Below, in pieces: positions 14,510 through 18,294 of a DNA stretch of 18,294 nucleotides (position 1 is its first letter; each line of letters opens with the position of its first letter). The notes beneath the pieces were generated by a model. It was given only the letters and a program-made list of their open reading frames with translations, was not told the DNA's origin and ran no database searches. Both the position numbers and the translations under genes were made by a program. This DNA comes from Candidatus Aerophobota bacterium (GTDB lineage: Bacteria > Aerophobota > Aerophobia > Aerophobales > AE-B3A): assembly GCA_030616535.1 (NCBI GenBank), contig JAUWXE010000011.1, forward strand, positions 1-18,294, given 5' to 3'.

Positions 14510-14584
14510 GGCTCGACTTGCTCGAGCGAAGCGAGAGTCGGCTTTGCCGATCGAGCCGTCGAGGGGGGATATTTCCCCCCTCGA
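14510..14584 (+). repeat. GC-rich palindromic element before secA
   Basis: Two adjoining inverted-repeat structures. First, GGCTCGA (14510-14516) pairs with TCGAGCC (14551-14557), enclosing two hairpins: CTCG (14521-14524) with CGAG (14532-14535), and TCGGC (14538-14542) with GCCGA (14546-14550) around TTT. Together they make a compact three-way junction. Second, TCGAGGGGGGA (14559-14569) pairs with TCCCCCCTCGA (14574-14584), 11 perfect pairs with a 4-base loop and no following T-run. The element is much richer in G+C than the AT-rich sequence around it, and looks like an inserted dispersed palindromic repeat or a structured leader domain. A 44-codon open frame (14463-14597) happens to run through it. 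Confidence 0.7.
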
Positions 14585-14617
14585 GTATCTTGATTAGGGA
14601 TATAAAAGGGGGAGATG

Positions 14618-17311
14618 ATGGGTAATCTTTTAACAAAAATTTTCGGCACCCACCAGGAAAGAAACATTAAGAAACTCCTACCTTTGGTTAATAAGATCAA
14701 CAGTTTGGAAAAGAAGATCTCTAAGCTTCCGGATAAGGCTTTGCAGGGAAAGACAGACGAATTTAGAGGCAAACTTCGTCCCATTGTCACCGAGATTGAC
14801 AGTTTAGAGAAGGAAATTGGTGGACTTCCTGAAATTGAGAAAGAAGCAGCAAAATTAAGGCTTCAAAAGAGAAGACAGGAGCTAGATCGCCTTTTCGAGG
14901 ATCTTTTGCCCGAGGCTTTTGCCGTAGTTCGGGAAGCGGCCCGAAGAACCATAGGCCTTCGACACTACGATGTTCAGTTGGTAGGTGGTATCGTTCTTCA
15001 TCGGGGAGGAATAGCCGAGATGGCCAATGGAGAGGGTAAAACTCTGGTGGCTACCTTACCTGCTTATCTCAATGCCCTGGATGGTAAGGGGGTCCACATA
15101 GTTACGGTAAATGATTACCTGGCCAAGAGGGATAGAGATTGGATGGGACCAGTTTATGAATTTCTGGGTCTTTCGGTAGGAGTTATCCAGAATCAAATGG
15201 ACAGTGTAAATAGACGTGAAGCTTACCAGTGTGACATCACTTGCGGTACCAATAATGAGTTTGGCTTCGATTACCTTCGAGATGACATGGTCCCTACCAA
15301 GGAGGATCAGGTTCAGAGAGGATTCAACTATGCTATTGTGGATGAGGTTGATTCTATCTTAATTGATGAAGCTCGCACTCCTCTTATCATCTCTGGCCCG
15401 GCAGAAGAGTCCACCGAACTTTATTACCAAATTGACAAGATAATACCTCGTTTGAAAAGGGGGAAGGAGAAAAAAGGGGAAACGGAGGAAAAGGAGGAAA
15501 AGGATTACGATTACGAAATAGATGAGAAGGACCACACAGTAGCTCTTACCGAGGAAGGAATCGCTAAAGCAGAGAAATTATTGGGGGTGAAGGATATTTA
15601 TCAGGCTGATGATCCAAAGCTGGCAACTCATATTCACCAAGCCATCCGTGCCCATGAACTTTATGAACGAGATAGAGATTATTTGGTCAAAGACGGAGAG
15701 GTGCTGATAATAGACGAATTTACCGGAAGACTGATGCCAGGAAGACGCTGGAGTGATGGACTGCATCAGGCGGTAGAGGCAAAGGAAAGGGTGAGGATAA
15801 GAAATGAGAATCAGACTCTGGCCACCATAACTCTGCAGAATTACTTTAGAATGTATAATAAACTGGCCGGAATGACTGGAACAGCAGCTACGGAAGCAGA
15901 TGAATTCAAGAAAATCTACAATCTAGATGTAGTCACAATTCCCACTAATAAACCCTCTATCAGACAAGAGCTTTCTGATAGAATCTATCAGAAAGAACGC
16001 GCCAAGTTTCAAGCTGTAATAAGGGAAATAGAAAAGCTTTATCGAGAGGAAAGGCCTGTTTTGGTTGGCACAAGATCAGTAGAAAGATCTGAATTCTTGA
16101 GTAAGATGTTGAGAGAAAGAGGAATTCCTCATACAGTACTTAATGCCAGGTATCATGAGAAGGAGGCTCAAATTGTGGCTCAAGCGGGGCAAAGAAGAGC
16201 CGTAACCATAGCTACCAATATGGCTGGAAGAGGAACCGATATCAAACTGGGGGAGGGAGTTGAGGAGTTAGGAGGATTGTTTGTCATCGGCACTGAACGT
16301 CATGAAGCTCGCAGAGTTGATAATCAGCTTCGAGGAAGAAGTGGTAGACAGGGATCTCCGGGTGCTGGCCAGTTCTATGTTTCTCTAGAGGACGAGTTAA
16401 TGCGGATATTTGGCTCGGAGAGGATTGCCTCCCTCATGGAGAGGTTAAAAATTCCTGAGGATCAGCCTATTGAGCATCCCTGGGTGACTCGCGCCCTGGA
16501 AAGAGCGCAGCAGCAAGTTGAAAGGAGAAACTTTGACATAAGAAAGCAGCTTTTAGAATACGATGATGTGATGAACAAGCAAAGGGAAGTAATCTATAAG
16601 GAAAGACAGAGTGTCCTGGAGGAAAAAAATCTAAGGGAAGATATTCTGGGAATGATAGATGATACCATTGAGAATTTGGTATCTTTATATGCTGAAGAAA
16701 AAGTCAGACCGGAAGAGTGGGATATAAGGGGCTTGATTAAAAGGTTAGAACAAATTTTTCCCATTAGTTTTGCCTATGATAGTTTAAAGGAGATCTATGA
16801 CCGCAAGCAGTTAATCAAAATGATCGCACAGGAGGTAAGAAAGGCTTACCAGAAGAAGGAAGAAAGACTGGGAGAGGAGCTGATGCGGGCATTGGAAAGA
16901 ATGATTCTCCTGCACACTATAGACTCTCAATGGAAGGATCATCTCTATAGTATGGATGGTCTAAAAGAAGGGATTGGACTGCGGGGATATGGACAACGTG
17001 ATCCCTTAATTGAATACAAGAGAGAAGCTTTTGAGATGTTCGGGGAGTTGACGCAGCGCATCAAAGAAGATGTGACTGAGCTCATATTCAAGGTGGAAAT
17101 TTCCCGAGAGCCTTCCCGGGAAAGAGTTTTAGTAGGAACTCCTCAGGTTCCTCAGCCGGCTCTAGTGGGAGCTGATCAGGGAAAGGAAAGCATGCCTGTT
17201 AGTCAGGAAAGGCATGTTCCTTTCCGAAGGGGCAAGACAAAAATCGGTCGCAACGATCCCTGTCCCTGCGGTAGTGGAAAAAAATATAAGTATTGTTGCG
17301 GAAGAAAATAA
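14618..17311 (+). CDS. secA: Protein translocase ATPase SecA
   Basis: An 897-residue motor that drives unfolded preproteins through SecYEG. Motifs: MANGEGKT Walker A (135-142), VNDYLAKRDRDWMGP, Walker B region DEVDSILIDEARTPLIISGP, MTGTAATEADEF, ATNMAGRGTDIKLG, VIGTERHEARRVDNQLRGRS with GRQG following, and a C-terminal zinc-binding tail NDPCPCGSGKKYKYCC that also binds SecB or ribosomes. Two charged stretches are longer than usual: about 35 residues between KTDEFRGKL and LFEDLLPEAF near the N-terminus, and a Lys/Glu-rich piece (about 285-303) in the nucleotide-binding domain. ATG 14618 is chosen over the adjacent ATG 14615 because the GGGGG at 14608-14612 is then 5 rather than 2 bases away. 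A long structured gap precedes it, and ilvB starts 18 bases after it. Confidence 0.96.
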   Translation: MGNLLTKIFGTHQERNIKKLLPLVNKINSLEKKISKLPDKALQGKTDEFRGKLRPIVTEIDSLEKEIGGLPEIEKEAAKLRLQKRRQELDRLFEDLLPEAFAVVREAARRTIGLRHYDVQLVGGIVLHRGGIAEMANGEGKTLVATLPAYLNALDGKGVHIVTVNDYLAKRDRDWMGPVYEFLGLSVGVIQNQMDSVNRREAYQCDITCGTNNEFGFDYLRDDMVPTKEDQVQRGFNYAIVDEVDSILIDEARTPLIISGPAEESTELYYQIDKIIPRLKRGKEKKGETEEKEEKDYDYEIDEKDHTVALTEEGIAKAEKLLGVKDIYQADDPKLATHIHQAIRAHELYERDRDYLVKDGEVLIIDEFTGRLMPGRRWSDGLHQAVEAKERVRIRNENQTLATITLQNYFRMYNKLAGMTGTAATEADEFKKIYNLDVVTIPTNKPSIRQELSDRIYQKERAKFQAVIREIEKLYREERPVLVGTRSVERSEFLSKMLRERGIPHTVLNARYHEKEAQIVAQAGQRRAVTIATNMAGRGTDIKLGEGVEELGGLFVIGTERHEARRVDNQLRGRSGRQGSPGAGQFYVSLEDELMRIFGSERIASLMERLKIPEDQPIEHPWVTRALERAQQQVERRNFDIRKQLLEYDDVMNKQREVIYKERQSVLEEKNLREDILGMIDDTIENLVSLYAEEKVRPEEWDIRGLIKRLEQIFPISFAYDSLKEIYDRKQLIKMIAQEVRKAYQKKEERLGEELMRALERMILLHTIDSQWKDHLYSMDGLKEGIGLRGYGQRDPLIEYKREAFEMFGELTQRIKEDVTELIFKVEISREPSRERVLVGTPQVPQPALVGADQGKESMPVSQERHVPFRRGKTKIGRNDPCPCGSGKKYKYCCGRK

Positions 17312-17329
17312 AGTTAAGGAGATTTTGGG

Positions 17330-18294
17330 GTGAAGAGAAGCGGAGCTCAGGTAGTAGTTGAGGCTTTATTAAAGGAGGGAGTAAAAACCATATTTGGATT
17401 TCCAGGGGGAGCGGTGATTCCTCTCTATGATGTCCTTTACGATACGCCGAAAATCAAACACATCTTAACCCGTCATGAACAAGCAGCTGCCCATGCTGCG
17501 GATGGATACGCCCGAGCTACCGGCGGGGTAGGAGTATGTATTGCTACCTCCGGGCCAGGAGCGACAAACCTGGTTACCGGAATTGCTACTGCCTGCATGG
17601 ATTCCATCCCTCTAGTTGTTCTTACTGGCCAGGTTCCCACCTCCATGATTGGAAACGATGCCTTTCAGGAGGCAAATATAACGGGAATAACTTATTCTAT
17701 AGCCAAACATAACTATCTAGTCAAGGATGTAGATGAGCTACCCCGGGTTTTAAAGGAAGCCTTTTACATCGCCAGTACTGGTAGGCCGGGACCGGTATTA
17801 ATAGATCTTCCCAAGAACGTACTAACCGGAGAGACTTCAGTTCCTTATCCTGAAGAAGTTCAGATTAGAAGCTATAATCCTAACTATAAGGGTAATCCCA
17901 AACAGATTAAACGGGCTGCCGAAGCTATAGAGGAGTCCGAGAGACCTGTTATTTATGCTGGAGGCGGAGTGATTAGTTCAGGAGGATCATCCGAATTAGC
18001 CGAATTCGCTCGTCGCATCAATATTCCTGTGACCACTACCCTGATGGGATTGGGGTCTTTTCCGGAAGACGATCCTCTTTCCTTAAAGATGCTGGGAATG
18101 CATGGAACCCGTTATGCTAATTATGCAGTTAGTGACACGGATCTACTTATTGCTGTGGGAGCGAGGTTTGACGACCGAATAACCGGCAAGATATCGGAAT
18201 TTGCCTCCCATGCCAAGATAATCCATATAGATATTGATCCCACTGCCATAAGTAAGAATGTGAGGGTCGATATCCCTATTGTGGGTGATGCCAA
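17330..18294 (+). CDS. ilvB: Acetolactate synthase, large (catalytic) subunit, partial
   Basis: The first 321 codons of a thiamine-diphosphate enzyme; the frame is open at the window end. It condenses pyruvate to acetolactate (valine and leucine) or with 2-oxobutyrate (isoleucine). The start is GTG 17330 with AAGGAG at 17316-17321, 8 bases upstream. Visible: GAQVVVEALLKEGVKTIFGF, FPGGAVIPLYD, RHEQAAAHAADGYARATG with catalytic Glu50, SGPGATNLVTGIATA, DSIPLVVLTGQVPTSMIGND, AFQEANI, and in the central domain ARFDDRITGK. These fit anabolic IlvB/IlvI. The catalytic Glu and the central-domain motif are kept. The thiamine pyrophosphate motif lies beyond the window. The GTG follows secA by 18 bases, so it may be co-transcribed with it. 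Whether a small subunit (ilvN) follows cannot be seen. Confidence 0.94.
   Translation, partial: MKRSGAQVVVEALLKEGVKTIFGFPGGAVIPLYDVLYDTPKIKHILTRHEQAAAHAADGYARATGGVGVCIATSGPGATNLVTGIATACMDSIPLVVLTGQVPTSMIGNDAFQEANITGITYSIAKHNYLVKDVDELPRVLKEAFYIASTGRPGPVLIDLPKNVLTGETSVPYPEEVQIRSYNPNYKGNPKQIKRAAEAIEESERPVIYAGGGVISSGGSSELAEFARRINIPVTTTLMGLGSFPEDDPLSLKMLGMHGTRYANYAVSDTDLLIAVGARFDDRITGKISEFASHAKIIHIDIDPTAISKNVRVDIPIVGDA

Noticed and set aside
14350..14600. A known small RNA (6S, SRP RNA or tmRNA) in the ogt-secA gap
   Set aside because: The gap has stems, but I could not find the conserved motifs of any of these RNAs, so no RNA gene is called.
14461..14790. 109-residue open frame on the - strand across the secA start
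   Set aside because: It covers the palindromic element and the antisense of the secA N-terminus, has no ribosome binding site and shows no recognised motif.
1..18294. CRISPR array, tRNA genes, insertion sequences, prophage or defence genes
   Set aside because: No regularly spaced repeats, no tRNA-like acceptor/T-loop patterns, no transposase and no phage-like genes were seen. Nearly all the sequence is taken up by recognised housekeeping genes.

Overview
The window holds ordinary chromosomal housekeeping genes, nearly all on the + strand and closely packed. The host is very probably a diderm (Gram-negative type) bacterium, because a full-length BamA with five POTRA repeats and a C-terminal outer-membrane barrel is present. 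Base composition is moderately AT-rich, arginine is written mostly as AGA/AGG, and TTG and GTG starts occur (aminotransferase, purA, ilvB). The mixture of a type A RNase P RNA, ClpC, BamA, a short SerA and a class V aminotransferase does not point clearly to one cultivated phylum. I would guess an uncultivated diderm lineage, but the sequence alone does not settle this.

Layout. (1) 1-71: the last codons of a probable RNase HI gene, running directly into rnpB (57-496). (2) 573-746: a gene for a 57-residue membrane protein, a possible hairpin terminator, then rpmA (bL27). (3) 1115-3210: a class V aminotransferase and a short D-3-phosphoglycerate dehydrogenase, probably the first two enzymes of serine synthesis. 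(4) 3261-5899: dnaB and purA. (5) A good sigma70-type promoter at 5916-5943, then clpC. (6) A strong intrinsic terminator that lies inside the first codons of bamA. (7) bamA-lipB-rsmD-uvrC-ogt, with very short gaps or overlaps, so probably one transcription unit: outer-membrane assembly, lipoylation, rRNA methylation and two DNA repair genes. (8) A 265-base gap with a candidate promoter, AT-rich hairpins and a GC-rich palindromic element, then secA. (9) The first 321 codons of ilvB, which runs off the window.

I see no CRISPR array, phage gene, insertion sequence, toxin-antitoxin pair or defence system, and no convincing new multi-gene system. The points worth a second look are small-scale: the coding/RNA overlap at rnhA-rnpB, the terminator inside bamA, the loss of the usual catalytic Glu in SerA, the APPY motif in RsmD, and the structured, partly open leader before secA.
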